DNA of 64,000 bases from Nanobdellota archaeon. Its GTDB lineage: Archaea > Nanobdellota > Nanobdellia > Pacearchaeales > GW2011-AR1. The notes beneath the pieces are model-generated. The model saw only the letters and a program-made list of their open reading frames with translations, did no database searches and was not told the origin of the DNA. Positions 9,234 to 18,856 of this stretch are shown piece after piece. Location of the stretch: positions 124,001-188,000 of the forward strand of contig JAUYMA010000010.1 in assembly GCA_030698805.1 (NCBI GenBank), read 5' to 3'. The translations under genes were made by a program, and so were the position numbers. Within the stretch, counting starts at the first letter, position 1. Each line of letters opens with the position of its first letter.

Positions 9234-10393
9234 GAATAAATCTCCAAGCCTGCTTCTAATTCTTTGATAAGATCATCTGCGTTTTCCAGCCCTATTGAAA
9301 GTCTGAAAAATGACCTTGTTATTCCTAATTTTTCTTTGACTTCTGCTGGAAGTGCCCCATGACTCATTGTGTAAGGATAAGCTAAGAGTGTTTCTGGACT
9401 TGCAAGGCTTTCTCCATAAATAATTATTCCGTTTTCCTGAATCTTGTCAACAAACTGCTTTAATTTCTCGTGAGTACTTGAGATTAATTCAAAGGAAACC
9501 ACTCCTCCAAAACCATTCCTCATCTGATTTTTTGCAATTTCATGTCCTTTGTGATTTTCCAATCCAGGATAAAGAACTTTCTTTATTTTAGAATGACTTT
9601 CTAAAAATTGAGCTATCTTAAGAGCGCTTTCACTCATTCTCTGCCAGCGTATTGAGAGCGTTTTTATTCCTTGGATTGCCCTATAGCATTCATCTGGAGA
9701 GAGAACTGCGCCTACTGCTTTTTGTAATAACTTTAATCTTTCATACAAAGCTAGATCTTTTGTTATCAATGCTCCACCTAGAACATCATTATGCCCTGAA
9801 AGATATTTGCTGATACTTTGAATTATTATGTCTGCATTATAATCAAAGGCCCTTGTACAGCAAGGAGGGCAGAAAGTCATATCTGCAGCTACGGGGATTC
9901 CTGTTTCTTTAGATAAATCCTGCAAAGATTTCAGATCTATAGGCGTTAAACTTGGATTAGTCAAAGCTTCTATGAAAAAATACTTTGTTCTTGGAGTTAT
10001 TGCTTTTCTTATTTCTTGCTTGGAAGAAAAATCAACTTGAGTATATGTTATCCCATATTTAGAGAATACATTATTTAGAAGCCTGATTGTTCCCCCATAG
10101 ACTTCTTTTGGAAGAATAAGATGATCTCCTGCCTCCAAAGTCAGAAAAAGCATTGTTTCTGCTGCCAGCCCTGACGAAAACGCAACTGCCTTTCCACCGC
10201 CTTCAATCGCCGCCAGCTTTTCTTCTAAAATATGCCTTGTTGGGTTTTGTGCCCTGCCATATTCCCATTCTGCTTTCTTGCCAAATTCGGGCTGCTTGAA
10301 TGTCTTTGTTCTTATCAACGGAGGCGCAACTGCTCCTGTAATTGGGTCTGGCTTCTCTCCCCCATGCACTATGATTGTTTCCACTTTGCTCAT
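9230..10393 (-). CDS. Cystathionine gamma-synthase/lyase family PLP enzyme
   Basis: This 387-aa protein belongs to the Cys/Met-metabolism PLP family (fold type I). It shows the N-terminal [17 protein letters not shown] block, YGRAQNPTR, the FSSGLAA phosphate-binding loop and the PLP lysine in [11 protein letters not shown]. Members act in transsulfuration (cystathionine gamma-synthase, beta- or gamma-lyase, homocysteine synthase), and sequence reading cannot separate these. Linkage to metK by a 4-bp overlap points to methionine/AdoMet synthesis. It begins at an ATG overlapping the stop of a 20-codon leader ORF. Confidence 0.87.
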   Translation of the reverse strand: MSKVETIIVHGGEKPDPITGAVAPPLIRTKTFKQPEFGKKAEWEYGRAQNPTRHILEEKLAAIEGGGKAVAFSSGLAAETMLFLTLEAGDHLILPKEVYGGTIRLLNNVFSKYGITYTQVDFSSKQEIRKAITPRTKYFFIEALTNPSLTPIDLKSLQDLSKETGIPVAADMTFCPPCCTRAFDYNADIIIQSISKYLSGHNDVLGGALITKDLALYERLKLLQKAVGAVLSPDECYRAIQGIKTLSIRWQRMSESALKIAQFLESHSKIKKVLYPGLENHKGHEIAKNQMRNGFGGVVSFELISSTHEKLKQFVDKIQENGIIIYGESLASPETLLAYPYTMSHGALPAEVKEKLGITRSFFRLSIGLENADDLIKELEAGLEIYS

Positions 10394-10452
10394 TTGTTTG
10401 CTTCCAGGATTCTCTGAGTGAATTCTTCCTTGCCAATTGCTACTCTATCCAT
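10390..10452 (-). CDS. Possible 20-aa leader peptide of met operon
   Basis: A 20-codon ORF begins about 28 bases after a TATA-like sequence (minus strand, 10486-10477), as expected for a leaderless transcript. It ends in a TGA that overlaps the ATG of the cystathionine enzyme (ATGA, 10393-10390). It has no internal methionine, so it is not a classic Met-rich attenuator. The overlap suggests that ribosomes reach the main gene by termination-reinitiation. Confidence 0.35.
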   Translation of the reverse strand: MDRVAIGKEEFTQRILEANK

Positions 10453-10493
10453 ACCTTAATTTAATTTCTTATCTATTAATATTTTCTTGACTA

Positions 10494-10515
10494 AAATATT
10501 CCTATAGGAATATTT
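10494..10515. promoter_or_regulatory. 22-bp perfect palindrome, likely operator
   Basis: The 22 bases read identically on both strands, with centre CCTATAGG and outer arms AAATATT. The right end runs into the TATA box (10513-10520) of the HTH-CBS gene. The left end lies 8 bp upstream of the TATA of the divergent met operon. This is the arrangement of an autoregulated operator controlling both directions, and the HTH-CBS protein is the obvious candidate binder. Confidence 0.75.
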
Positions 10516-10541
10516 ATATATTACAAGAATTATGGAGATGG

Positions 10542-11102
10542 ATGATATTGCCTGATATTTCTTTCATTGCGACAAGAAGGAAGAAATTAGAACTGACGCA
10601 GAAAGAGCTGGCTCAGGCTGCAGGAGTATCTCAGTCACTTATTGCAAAACTCGAGGCTGGAAAGCTAGAGCCTTCTTATCTTATCATGCAAAAATTGATT
10701 TCTACACTTGATCGCCTTGAACATGGAAAAGAGAAAACCTGCTCTTCTGTAATGTCTTCGCCGATTATTAGCCTGCAAGATAAGGAAACTATTGCAAAAG
10801 CATCTCATCTCCTTAAATCAAAAGGCATATCGCAGATAGCAATATTTAGAGGCAAACAATTAGTTGGAAGTATTTCTGAATCGAGCATTATCAATGCGCT
10901 CACAGGAGATGATGGGCAGGAAATATCTAGGAAAGGTATTTTTAATAAATCAATCAAAGAAATTATGGATCCTCCTTTTCCTACACTACCTGCAAATACT
11001 CCATTGAGTTCTGCCCTGCCTTTACTAAAAACAGTTAGTGCTTTATTATTGACTGAGAAAGAAAAGATAGTTGGGATATTGACTAAGGCTGATGTTTTGT
11101 AG
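10542..11102 (+). CDS. HTH-CBS transcriptional regulator
   Basis: This 186-aa protein has an XRE-type helix-turn-helix (residues about 8-60; LTQKELAQAAGVSQSLIAKLEAGK) followed by a pair of CBS domains (about 68-186). It belongs to a widespread archaeal family. CBS pairs commonly bind adenosyl ligands, including AdoMet, which fits its position facing metK and the cystathionine enzyme. The start is the first in-frame ATG after TATA box 10513-10520; two upstream ATGs are out of frame and terminate at once. Regulation of AdoMet synthesis through the adjacent palindrome is inference. Confidence 0.85.
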   Translation: MILPDISFIATRRKKLELTQKELAQAAGVSQSLIAKLEAGKLEPSYLIMQKLISTLDRLEHGKEKTCSSVMSSPIISLQDKETIAKASHLLKSKGISQIAIFRGKQLVGSISESSIINALTGDDGQEISRKGIFNKSIKEIMDPPFPTLPANTPLSSALPLLKTVSALLLTEKEKIVGILTKADVL

Positions 11103-11105
11103 CAG

Positions 11106-14100
11106 TTAACCCGCAATTACCTCTCCAGTTATCTTTTCTTTTGAGTCCCAAATGCCTTCTTCTTCGGAGTCGAAGTCATCAAAATCAATTTTATTTTTAT
11201 CTTTTTGATTTTTGCCCTTATTACCCTCTTTCTCTCCTTCCTTATTCATTTCCTTTCCTTTGTCGCTATCAGGGCCTTTGCCTTTATCGCCTTCCATGAT
11301 CTTTGGGAGGAAGGCATTAATCAGAGACTTGGCATCTTTCTTTGTTTCAGATGGAGAATATTCAGCTGAATTTATGAGCGACCTGATTTTGAACCACATT
11401 TTTATTCCATCTACTGCTTCCTTGACTTTCTTCTGAATAGGTTGTGACTTCTTAGCCCAAGGAGGAGATTCGATTCTCTGTCCCTCCATGTCTTTCTCTG
11501 AAGTATATATTAAATCATAAAGTTTGTCGAAGTCTATTTCCATAGTCATATCAGGATTTGGGACTTCAGAAGGAGGCATTGGTTCCATTTTTATAATATC
11601 CTCCTCATTTATTTGTACATACATATTGAATACTACTTCATCTTTTTCCTTATCTTTGATCTGAAGTGCTGCATCAACACTGCCACCATACTTCTCTGAC
11701 ATTTTCTTAATCTTGCTCATAAATTTCTTATCTTTCTTTATCATGGCTTTTTCCTCTTCTGTAGGCCCTCCCTCATTTTTCCTCTCAGCTTTTTCCTCTG
11801 CAGGACCTGGGAATTCGTGCTCTTCCATGCTCTTTTTCATCTCAGAGGCTAAGAATTCCTTTGGAGGGAATATCCAAGTTTTCATATAAGGAGTTATTAT
11901 TTCAACTTCCTTATTCATTCCAGGCATTTTTACTTTCTTTATTTCTTCCCAGAATTCTATCTTACCATATTCTGTTTTGTATTCAACTTTAATCAAATTG
12001 TAGTCTGACTCTGATAATTTATCCTGTCCAAGACAATCAAGTTGCATTGCAGTCTCTCTGGCGTTATCTACATCCATCCAATAAAGCTCGAATAACCCTG
12101 ACATATGACTCTCCCAGTCATCTGCGGAGTTTGCCATGTAACTCTCAAAGAACCACTTGACAAATTCTTCATTGAATCCTGCTTCAAACTCTTTTCTTTC
12201 TTTCTTCAGACTCTCAAGCCTTTCCTTACACCAGCTTGCTTCGTTATGATTATAATACTTATTTTTTATCTTTTGAAGATCTTGGAAAGGCCTGCCCCAA
12301 CCATCGAAATGAATGAAAGCCTCTGTTTTAGAATCGCTTTTTCTGCAAACTCCTCCGGCTTTGAACACCCCTAATTCCTCTTTATGCTCTTCCTGCTCAG
12401 GCTGTTTAGATTCTATACCAAAATTCTTTCCAGCAATGCAATTATTGCTGCAATCTGAAACGCAGCTTCCTAGATTTTCTTGAGCCTTACAAGTATTTTC
12501 ACATTTCTCCTTGGCTTCATCTATGTTACAATCAGCTAAATTGTCTTGCCCGCAAGTTTCCCATATGCATTTGTCCGTGCAGGGCCTTATCTTAATGTTA
12601 TAACATTCTCTCTGACAATTATCTTTGCATTCGGTAGATCTTCTTTCTTTTTCTTCCTTTTCTCTCTTTCTCTCTTCTTCTCTTTGTCGGTCTTCCCTTT
12701 CTTCTCGCTCATTCTCTTCTCTTTCTCTCTCTTGCTCTTCTCTCTGCTCCGTTTCTTCATTTTCTCCTGTCTGATCTTGTTGCTGATCTTCTTGATTTTC
12801 ACTTTGTTGACTCTCTTGGCTACCCTGGGAAGCTCCGCCTGAATCGCTTCCAGAATCTCCTGAATTTGAGCTATCTGATGAAGGGTCTGATGATTCGATG
12901 TCAAATCCTGTCAAAATTGCCTTGGCGAGACCTAATTTAATGAGATTTAGGACGCTTGTTGCTATAGGTGTCGAGGGAGCTGAGCTTTCACTATTATCTT
13001 CTGCATTGTTATTTTCCCTGTTCCCGCTTGTTTCCTGAGGTGCCTCTTTTTGTTCTTCGATTTCACCTTCATTATTCTCCGGTTCTACTTCCTGTTCTTC
13101 TTCATTTTCTGTTTCCTGCTCCTCATCTATTGATTGAGGGATAGTTATACAAATACCATTACTACAAACATCATTTGCGTTGCCACAATCTTCCTTAACT
13201 ACACATTGATTTCCAACTATTTCATCAGACTCGTTCACGATTTCTTCAATTTCTTCTGTTTGATTGATTTCAGTTTCATTGCCTGGGAGGATTGAAGTGA
13301 GGTTAGAGTCAGTTTGATTTGTTTGGGAATTATTATTTTGGATGGTCTCGTTATCTTGAATAGTTTCGTTTTCACTTATTGGTGGAGGCTCGAATGAAGG
13401 GCAGGAAGAATTAATCTCTAGCCAGACTCCTGCTTCACAAAGTGCACTTACCATTTTTGCCCCGCTAGAACATTTATTGAATCTTTTGTCTCCATCAACA
13501 CATTCTGCAGGCCTGCATTCAGTCAAAGTTGTAACTTTACATTGATTTTCTACACAGGAGGTAGAGCCGCAAAGAGGCTGAGAACAATCAGAATCAACTT
13601 GACAAGACAAATCCTGAGAGATGCATATTGGAGATAGCTGGCAACCATCAGCAGATTCTCCGCTGAATATTACCTTTCCAGTACAGTTTATAGGCTCATG
13701 GGCTTGGCAGATAGAACAATCCTGAGCACAGGCTTCTGCTTCTCCTGCTTCACAAATATGATTTCCGCAGGAGGTTTGGTTTTCAATGTACTCCTCTTTC
13801 ATCAGGCATTCTCCAGATATGCAGTAAAGATCAGTGTAGATTTCTTCTGTGGAATTACCTTCTTTCTGAATTACTTTCTTATCCCTGCCGCATACCTTTC
13901 CACCACATTGAGAATCTCCACAGTCTATTTTATTATCTTGATTGTCATCTAAATTATTATTACAGACTTCTCTTGAAGAAGTAAACAATTCAACTAGTCT
14001 TTTCTCATATTCTCTTTGTTTGTAATTGCTTTCCCTCTTATTATAATCCTTGAATAAGCCTATATAGAATTCCTTTCTTATCTGGTAATTATCATTCCTT

Positions 14101-15263
14101 AACTCTTTTTCCAGCTTTCTCTTTCTCTGCTCTTCTTTTATCCACCAGTAGTCCTCTTTGTCATTCTTTCCTTCTTTTCCCTTTTCTCCTTCATTAACAG
14201 CTAATTGATTAGCAGTATTGAATTGTCTTTCAACTTTTTCCCAGAGATTATTAGCCGCCTCGTTCCAAGCATTATTTACTTCTCTTATCTGAGATTGAAG
14301 ATGAATCGCTTTATTGTAATCCCCTTCGTCTAAAGCAGTCTTTAATTCATTTATTAACTCAGTTATTTTTTCCTGATAATACTTATCATCTTCTTTTTTG
14401 CTTATTTCTCCTCTAAATTCTTTTTCCTCGAATTGTCTAGATCCAGGTCCTCGGCCGTCTATCCAGAAATGGAGATTTATCCAAGTCCACTGGCAGTCAT
14501 CGCACATTTCCAATCTAGCATTTACCATGAAATCATCTCCCTGATAAAAATCAATTTCCTGCACAAAGATCTTCTGGTCATTGATCTTATTTTCTGAACC
14601 TAGAATTTCAGCCATTAAAGGATCGCACTTTTCTCCGCTCTGCTTATAAAAAGATTCGAACATTTTCTCTGCACTGACACTTGCCTTAGCTAGAGACTCT
14701 GCATTCTCCTGGGAGGGTTCTGCCCCAAAAGTTTCAGCCAGCTCTTTTATATTTTCTATTTCATCCTGGATATTGAAGTTTTCCTTAGGTTTCTTGAAGC
14801 TGGTTGAAAAATGAAGTCTATAGATTATCTGCTCACTCCCATTTTTTATGAATAGAGAGGGCCATGCCTCCATTCTTATCTGAATTTTTCTCCCATCAAA
14901 GATTATTTTGTTCCAAGCTGGAACAGTCTTATCAAGAGTCCTTTGTTTCTCCTCTTTTTCTGACCAGATCCAACGAGTTTCTTCCGTAGGTTCTCCTAGA
15001 ACTGGTCTTATTTGTTCTTCTTTTAGCAATCCCCCCTCTTCTCTGCTGACAACTCCGAGGATTTCATTGAGCTTTTGTCTTGATGCACTTTCATATAAAA
15101 GAAGTTCGACGAATTTGATATTTCCTGTCTCGTATTCTTGGGCGTAATGAACAATTTTTTTAATCTCATCTTCCACATTTCCAGAAACTGCAAAAACAGG
15201 AGAACTAAATGAGATAAGGAAAACTAGAAAAATGAATAATAACAGAATGAACCCTCTTTTCAT
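11106..15263 (-). CDS. Large Cys-rich secreted protein
   Basis: This 1385-aa protein has a clear signal peptide (residues 1-25, MKRGF then a hydrophobic core ending SPVFAVS). The mature part contains an N-terminal ~400-residue mixed region and a central Cys-rich region (about 440-640) with CxxxxC clusters such as CGDSQCGGKVCG and CSNGIC. Ser/Asn/Glu-rich linkers with many N-x-S/T sites follow, then an extremely charged Arg/Glu coiled-coil-like tract near 800-850, a second Cys-rich block (about 855-930) and a helical C-terminal region. The very end reads KITGEVIAG, resembling a short C-terminal motif I have seen in secreted DPANN proteins (from memory). It is probably a surface protein. No enzymatic motif is recognised. 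Confidence 0.8.
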   Translation of the reverse strand: MKRGFILLLFIFLVFLISFSSPVFAVSGNVEDEIKKIVHYAQEYETGNIKFVELLLYESASRQKLNEILGVVSREEGGLLKEEQIRPVLGEPTEETRWIWSEKEEKQRTLDKTVPAWNKIIFDGRKIQIRMEAWPSLFIKNGSEQIIYRLHFSTSFKKPKENFNIQDEIENIKELAETFGAEPSQENAESLAKASVSAEKMFESFYKQSGEKCDPLMAEILGSENKINDQKIFVQEIDFYQGDDFMVNARLEMCDDCQWTWINLHFWIDGRGPGSRQFEEKEFRGEISKKEDDKYYQEKITELINELKTALDEGDYNKAIHLQSQIREVNNAWNEAANNLWEKVERQFNTANQLAVNEGEKGKEGKNDKEDYWWIKEEQRKRKLEKELRNDNYQIRKEFYIGLFKDYNKRESNYKQREYEKRLVELFTSSREVCNNNLDDNQDNKIDCGDSQCGGKVCGRDKKVIQKEGNSTEEIYTDLYCISGECLMKEEYIENQTSCGNHICEAGEAEACAQDCSICQAHEPINCTGKVIFSGESADGCQLSPICISQDLSCQVDSDCSQPLCGSTSCVENQCKVTTLTECRPAECVDGDKRFNKCSSGAKMVSALCEAGVWLEINSSCPSFEPPPISENETIQDNETIQNNNSQTNQTDSNLTSILPGNETEINQTEEIEEIVNESDEIVGNQCVVKEDCGNANDVCSNGICITIPQSIDEEQETENEEEQEVEPENNEGEIEEQKEAPQETSGNRENNNAEDNSESSAPSTPIATSVLNLIKLGLAKAILTGFDIESSDPSSDSSNSGDSGSDSGGASQGSQESQQSENQEDQQQDQTGENEETEQREEQEREREENEREEREDRQREEERKREKEEKERRSTECKDNCQRECYNIKIRPCTDKCIWETCGQDNLADCNIDEAKEKCENTCKAQENLGSCVSDCSNNCIAGKNFGIESKQPEQEEHKEELGVFKAGGVCRKSDSKTEAFIHFDGWGRPFQDLQKIKNKYYNHNEASWCKERLESLKKERKEFEAGFNEEFVKWFFESYMANSADDWESHMSGLFELYWMDVDNARETAMQLDCLGQDKLSESDYNLIKVEYKTEYGKIEFWEEIKKVKMPGMNKEVEIITPYMKTWIFPPKEFLASEMKKSMEEHEFPGPAEEKAERKNEGGPTEEEKAMIKKDKKFMSKIKKMSEKYGGSVDAALQIKDKEKDEVVFNMYVQINEEDIIKMEPMPPSEVPNPDMTMEIDFDKLYDLIYTSEKDMEGQRIESPPWAKKSQPIQKKVKEAVDGIKMWFKIRSLINSAEYSPSETKKDAKSLINAFLPKIMEGDKGKGPDSDKGKEMNKEGEKEGNKGKNQKDKNKIDFDDFDSEEEGIWDSKEKITGEVIAG
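12641..12779. repeat. Polypyrimidine low-complexity tract
   Basis: The plus strand is almost entirely C and T for well over 100 bases, including uninterrupted pyrimidine runs of tens of bases; the complementary purine strand codes for the Arg/Glu tract of the secreted protein. Such mirror-like purine/pyrimidine DNA can form triplexes and is prone to length change. Confidence 0.75.
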
Positions 15264-15342
15264 ACGACAAAATGAATGTTTTTAGATATTATAAACCCTT
15301 CTTTTATCGAAAATTATTTAGCCTAACCTATAAAATTAAACC

Positions 15343-15996
15343 TTACCTCTCGTTAAAAACTTGGACTCTTCTTTGAATCTCGCTCATTTTCATTCCTATC
15401 AACTTACCTGTGGGATTCCATTTGCCATTGCTCATCTCCTCATAAATCTCAATTAGTAATGCTGGATCTTCTGATGTTCCGACGACCTCATTATCAATTT
15501 CTGGCACTGCTCTATCGCTATACATCTCTATTACTTTTCCTCTTAGAATTCTTTTATTTTTATCGAGAGATTCGAAATTTACCTCAATATATTGTCCAGG
15601 TGTAGCTATTATTTCCTGGGATCTAGATTTTAATCTGAAATCTGGATCATCTTTTCTCTCCCACCCAAGATCTTCTCTCTTGGGCTCTGTTGCGATTCCC
15701 AAATCAGGATCCTCCCAGGCAGATTCATGCTGGGCTGAACCTTTAGGCGAGGGGAGAATGTCCCTCATTCTTTCCACTTCTATCCCTTTATCTTCCAGAT
15801 TCTTTTCGGTTGTTTCTTTTATTTCGCCTGATTCCACTCCAGTATAAGTGCTACCGCTTAATTGGTCTTTAGGTATTATTTTCTCCCAGTCTCCTACTTT
15901 TCCAGGTTTTTTCGATTTTTTAGAGACAGCTTTACTTTTCTTTACAATTCTTCCAACCGATTCTTTCTTCTTGAGGGATTTATTCTGCTTTTTCAT
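15343..15996 (-). CDS. Unknown protein with basic N-terminus
   Basis: This 217-aa protein opens with about 33 residues rich in lysine and serine (KKxxSVGRIVKKSK pattern), resembling disordered nucleic-acid-binding tails. A charged linker with DPD and WERK elements follows, and then a C-terminal folded part (about 125-217) with alternating strands and a final helix. No family is recognised. It lies just upstream of the large secreted protein on the same strand with a 79-bp gap containing a TATA-like GTTTATAATA, so the two are probably separately transcribed. Confidence 0.65.
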   Translation of the reverse strand: MKKQNKSLKKKESVGRIVKKSKAVSKKSKKPGKVGDWEKIIPKDQLSGSTYTGVESGEIKETTEKNLEDKGIEVERMRDILPSPKGSAQHESAWEDPDLGIATEPKREDLGWERKDDPDFRLKSRSQEIIATPGQYIEVNFESLDKNKRILRGKVIEMYSDRAVPEIDNEVVGTSEDPALLIEIYEEMSNGKWNPTGKLIGMKMSEIQRRVQVFNER

Positions 15997-16090
15997 TATT
16001 ATATACAGGGGATAATTAGAAACGCAGAGAACATAACCAGAAAGGGCGAGTCTTATTTAAAACTTATGAAGCCCTTATCTGAAGCATTAT

Positions 16091-16109
16091 GTTACTACAC
16101 TTTAGTAAC
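16091..16109. promoter_or_regulatory. Palindromic site upstream of receiver-like gene
   Basis: GTTACTA-CACTT-TAGTAAC is a perfect 7+5+7 inverted repeat, 12 bp upstream of the TATA box ATTTAAATA (16122-16130) of the 16155 gene. It has the same geometry as the sites at 5029, 23114 and 38911. Confidence 0.65.
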
Positions 16110-16154
16110 AATATCAGAAAGATTTAAATATGCTGAAAATTCTTAATTTTAGAT

Positions 16155-16658
16155 ATGGATAAAGCTTTTCGTATGTTAATTGGAGATGATGAATTCGTGA
16201 ATAGATCTTCCTTAGATATTTCTATAGCAGGAATAATCTCAGGGATATCTGATATTACTAAGATAGATTTTGATCTGGGAGAATTAGGAAAAGATGGAAT
16301 TTACAGGTGCGCTAGATTTCCCCTGCCGCAAACAAACTTAGCTGAGATAACGATCGCTAGGAGTATTGGAGAAATGAAAAGACATGTAGGGGGAGATTAC
16401 CATGTGGTTGCCACGGATTTACAATACGAAGCGAGAATGCCTTATGGAGGTTTTGAAGTGTTAAATGCTTTTAAAGACGGCAGGGCTATAAAATTTCTTT
16501 TTACAAGTACACGAGATATGAGCTCGCTCCCCTTAATTAAAAGTAGTGGTGCAGATTACATTATTGCCCCTCACCTGTATGGCCTTGAAAATAAAAAACA
16601 TACTCTTCTTGGCGAGGCCATTGGAAGGCATTATATTAAGGCACACACCCTTGGCTGA
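16155..16658 (+). CDS. Stand-alone receiver-like protein
   Basis: This 167-aa protein looks like an isolated receiver-type domain in its C-terminal part (about 78-165). A strand ends in the acceptor-like D88 (VVATDLQ), T117/S118 (FLFTSTR) follow the next strand, and the next one ends in IIAPH where the conserved lysine would be, so the lysine is missing. A Gly-rich GGFEVLNAF helix matches the receiver pattern (GxxxL..F). The N-terminal ~75 residues are unassigned. There is no output domain. Expression is from a TATA (16122-16130) under the palindrome at 16091. Confidence 0.55.
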   Translation: MDKAFRMLIGDDEFVNRSSLDISIAGIISGISDITKIDFDLGELGKDGIYRCARFPLPQTNLAEITIARSIGEMKRHVGGDYHVVATDLQYEARMPYGGFEVLNAFKDGRAIKFLFTSTRDMSSLPLIKSSGADYIIAPHLYGLENKKHTLLGEAIGRHYIKAHTLG

Positions 16659-16740
16659 TCTCTCTAGAGGAAGCCTCTCCCACCCAACCCTTTACATGGA
16701 ATTTACAAAACTAATTCCCTGTCTGCCCAACTCCTACAAA

Positions 16741-17160
16741 TTAAGGAGATTGGACACAACCCATGTCTTTTACCAGCTCTCCCACCTTTTTTTCAATCAC
16801 TTTGATAACGCGCTGAATCTTCGGCACGTCATTGTGATGAATGTCTGGGACCTTCCAAACTATTGTTTTCTTCCCATATAACTTGTTTTCTTTGAATATC
16901 TGAGTGGGAACATCGTCCGCTACTATTATTGTAGTATCTTGCCAGAGTAGAAGTTTTGTACTTAATCCCTGTGTTGGATTCTTGATTATTACCCCTACTT
17001 CACGGGCAGCTCTTATTGTTTCGGGAGCCAGAGGCCTGCCCTTTATTACTCCCGCACTTCTTGCTTTTATCTTAGAATTTTTATTTAATTTGTTAAAAAC
17101 AGTTTCAGCTACTTTGCTCCTAAACCTATTATATTTACATACGAATAAAATGTTCTTCAT
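16741..17160 (-). CDS. Low-molecular-weight phosphatase-like protein
   Basis: This 139-aa protein starts with the LMW-PTP/arsenate-reductase P-loop C-x5-R-S (C8-KYNRF-R14-S). The helix after it and the RSAGV segment near 35 are typical of the fold. The usual Asp general acid may correspond to the D in the VPDIHH segment near the C-terminus. Whether it acts on phosphotyrosine, arsenate or another substrate is unresolved. A close paralogue lies at 58138-58560; both have the unusual basic/asparagine loop (CKYNRFRS and CRHNLFRS). Confidence 0.75.
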   Translation of the reverse strand: MKNILFVCKYNRFRSKVAETVFNKLNKNSKIKARSAGVIKGRPLAPETIRAAREVGVIIKNPTQGLSTKLLLWQDTTIIVADDVPTQIFKENKLYGKKTIVWKVPDIHHNDVPKIQRVIKVIEKKVGELVKDMGCVQSP

Positions 17161-17239
17161 TTTTCTATTGGCGTCTTAGCCTTATACCCTACTTTTTTTA
17201 CAAGAATTGTTATTATAGAGGATTAATAAACCTTTATCA

Positions 17240-18028
17240 TTAATCCAGCTTCATTAGTTTTCCTGATCTTTTAACCCAGGCAAACATTCTATAGAAATAG
17301 ACTAATATTAATCCTAAGAAGAGGAGATTCAAAACTACGGCCCACAAGAAATGATTCAGAGGTAGAGTGCCTGTATTAATTACAGCGCGCATTCCTTCAA
17401 AGACGTGAGTTGAAGGCAAAATGTTCGCTACATACTGAACGCCTTGAGGCAATATGCTTACGGGGTAGAATACTGCACTAAATGGCTGAAGGAGGAAAAT
17501 CAGGCCGAAAGCCAATACCTGGGCAGAAGATCCGTAACGCAAGATAATTGCAGTTGTCAAAAGGCCAAGTATCCATCCGAACAAAAGAAGGTTTGCCATG
17601 AAGGGAATTAAGAAAAGACCGAAGGTGAAAATATTGAAGGAATAGAAAAGGAAAGCGAGTCCTGCCATTATTATTGAAACTACAAAAATCCTTACTAACC
17701 CTAGAATAACTGTAGAAGCCAGGAATTCTTTCATTTTTAATGGAGTTACAAATAAATTCAGAAGATTTCTTTCCCAGACTTCTTCAAGGAAAGCAACGGA
17801 GACAACTCTTTGAGATTGACTCAACAGATCCCAAAATATTATGCCTCCCAATAGGAAAGTTACTGCATTGAAGTTTGCAATCTCCAGGCGGGCGAGATAA
17901 AGGCTTAGGAAACCCCAAAGAAGAAGCTCCATGACTGGCCAGTAGAATATATCCATTATTCTTGGAAGACTTCTTCTATAAAGGTAAAGGTGCCTCATCA
18001 GAAGGGCATTGATTCTATGCCATTTCAT
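17240..18028 (-). CDS. ABC-2 type transporter permease
   Basis: This 262-aa polytopic membrane protein has about six hydrophobic segments and the ABC-2 pattern: ...YPVSILPQGVQYVANILPSTHVFEGMR... near residues 190-215. It is the membrane partner of the ATPase just upstream, whose stop overlaps its start. Together they form an exporter of unknown substrate (drug, lipid-linked or polysaccharide cargo are family possibilities). Confidence 0.88.
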   Translation of the reverse strand: MKWHRINALLMRHLYLYRRSLPRIMDIFYWPVMELLLWGFLSLYLARLEIANFNAVTFLLGGIIFWDLLSQSQRVVSVAFLEEVWERNLLNLFVTPLKMKEFLASTVILGLVRIFVVSIIMAGLAFLFYSFNIFTFGLFLIPFMANLLLFGWILGLLTTAIILRYGSSAQVLAFGLIFLLQPFSAVFYPVSILPQGVQYVANILPSTHVFEGMRAVINTGTLPLNHFLWAVVLNLLFLGLILVYFYRMFAWVKRSGKLMKLD

Positions 18029-18798
18029 TATGAGTTCTCTCCCAACCCAAAGTTATCTTTACCTCTTGCGATAGTCAAAAAGACTTCATTCAAATCTTTA
18101 TGACCATATTTCTTGACTATTTGTTTAGGAGTTCCATCGTCGGTAATGACTCCTTTGTTGATAAAAATGACCCTATCGCAGAGCTCTTCTATCTCCTGCA
18201 TATTGTGAGATGTATAGAGGATGCTGACCCCTCTCTCTTTCTGAATTTTTAGAAGCATTTTTCTGACCCTATCAGAGATATCTGGGTCTAAAGAAGCTGT
18301 TGGCTCGTCCAGCAAAAGCAATTCAGGATTGTTTAGGAAAGCCTTTGTTAAATTTAATCTTGTTAACTGGCCAGTTGATAGAGTGGAAGTCATTTTTGGA
18401 AGCATTTCTTTAATCTGGAAGAAGTCTGCTAATTCATAGATTTTTTTCTTTACATCCTTAACTCCATAAAGCCTGGCAAAAGTTGCAAGATTCTCCCAGA
18501 CTTTCAGATTATTCGGCAGAGCGACGTAAGGCGAGGAAAAATTCATCCGGCTTAAGACTTCTTCCCGATTTTTATGCAAGTCCAAACCAAATATCTCAAT
18601 ATTCCCTGCTGTTGGCGTGATGAGATCGAGAAGCATCTGAATTGTGGTTGTCTTGCCTGCGCCGTTGGGGCCTAGCAATCCTGTAATTTGGCCCTTGTAG
18701 ATATCAAAAGAAATTCCATTTACTGCTATCACTGGACCGAATTTCTTTGTCAAACCTTTGACGCTTATGATGGAATATAAATTATTTGATTTAGGCAT
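18028..18798 (-). CDS. ABC-2 type transporter ATPase
   Basis: This 256-aa nucleotide-binding subunit has Walker A GPNGAGKTT (near 42), the signature LSTGQLTRL (near 140), Walker B LLLLDEPTASLD (near 158) and the switch histidine in YTSHNMQEIEEL. It is read with the permease through a 1-base stop-start overlap. The upstream sequence GGTGATTTT offers a ribosome-binding site about 7 bases before the ATG. Confidence 0.92.
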   Translation of the reverse strand: MPKSNNLYSIISVKGLTKKFGPVIAVNGISFDIYKGQITGLLGPNGAGKTTTIQMLLDLITPTAGNIEIFGLDLHKNREEVLSRMNFSSPYVALPNNLKVWENLATFARLYGVKDVKKKIYELADFFQIKEMLPKMTSTLSTGQLTRLNLTKAFLNNPELLLLDEPTASLDPDISDRVRKMLLKIQKERGVSILYTSHNMQEIEELCDRVIFINKGVITDDGTPKQIVKKYGHKDLNEVFLTIARGKDNFGLGENS

Positions 18799-18856
18799 AG
18801 AAAATCACCGTATAATATTATTAAATTAAGATAGTTTATAAAATTAGCGGAATATT

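Noticed and set aside
12546..12842. An open frame opposite the secreted protein
   Set aside because: It is a low-complexity complement of the Arg/Glu tract with F/L/S-rich translation; no promoter.
16676..16688. AGAGG-AAG-CCTCT hairpin after the receiver-like gene
   Set aside because: Stem of 5 bp without a T-run; too weak to call a terminator.
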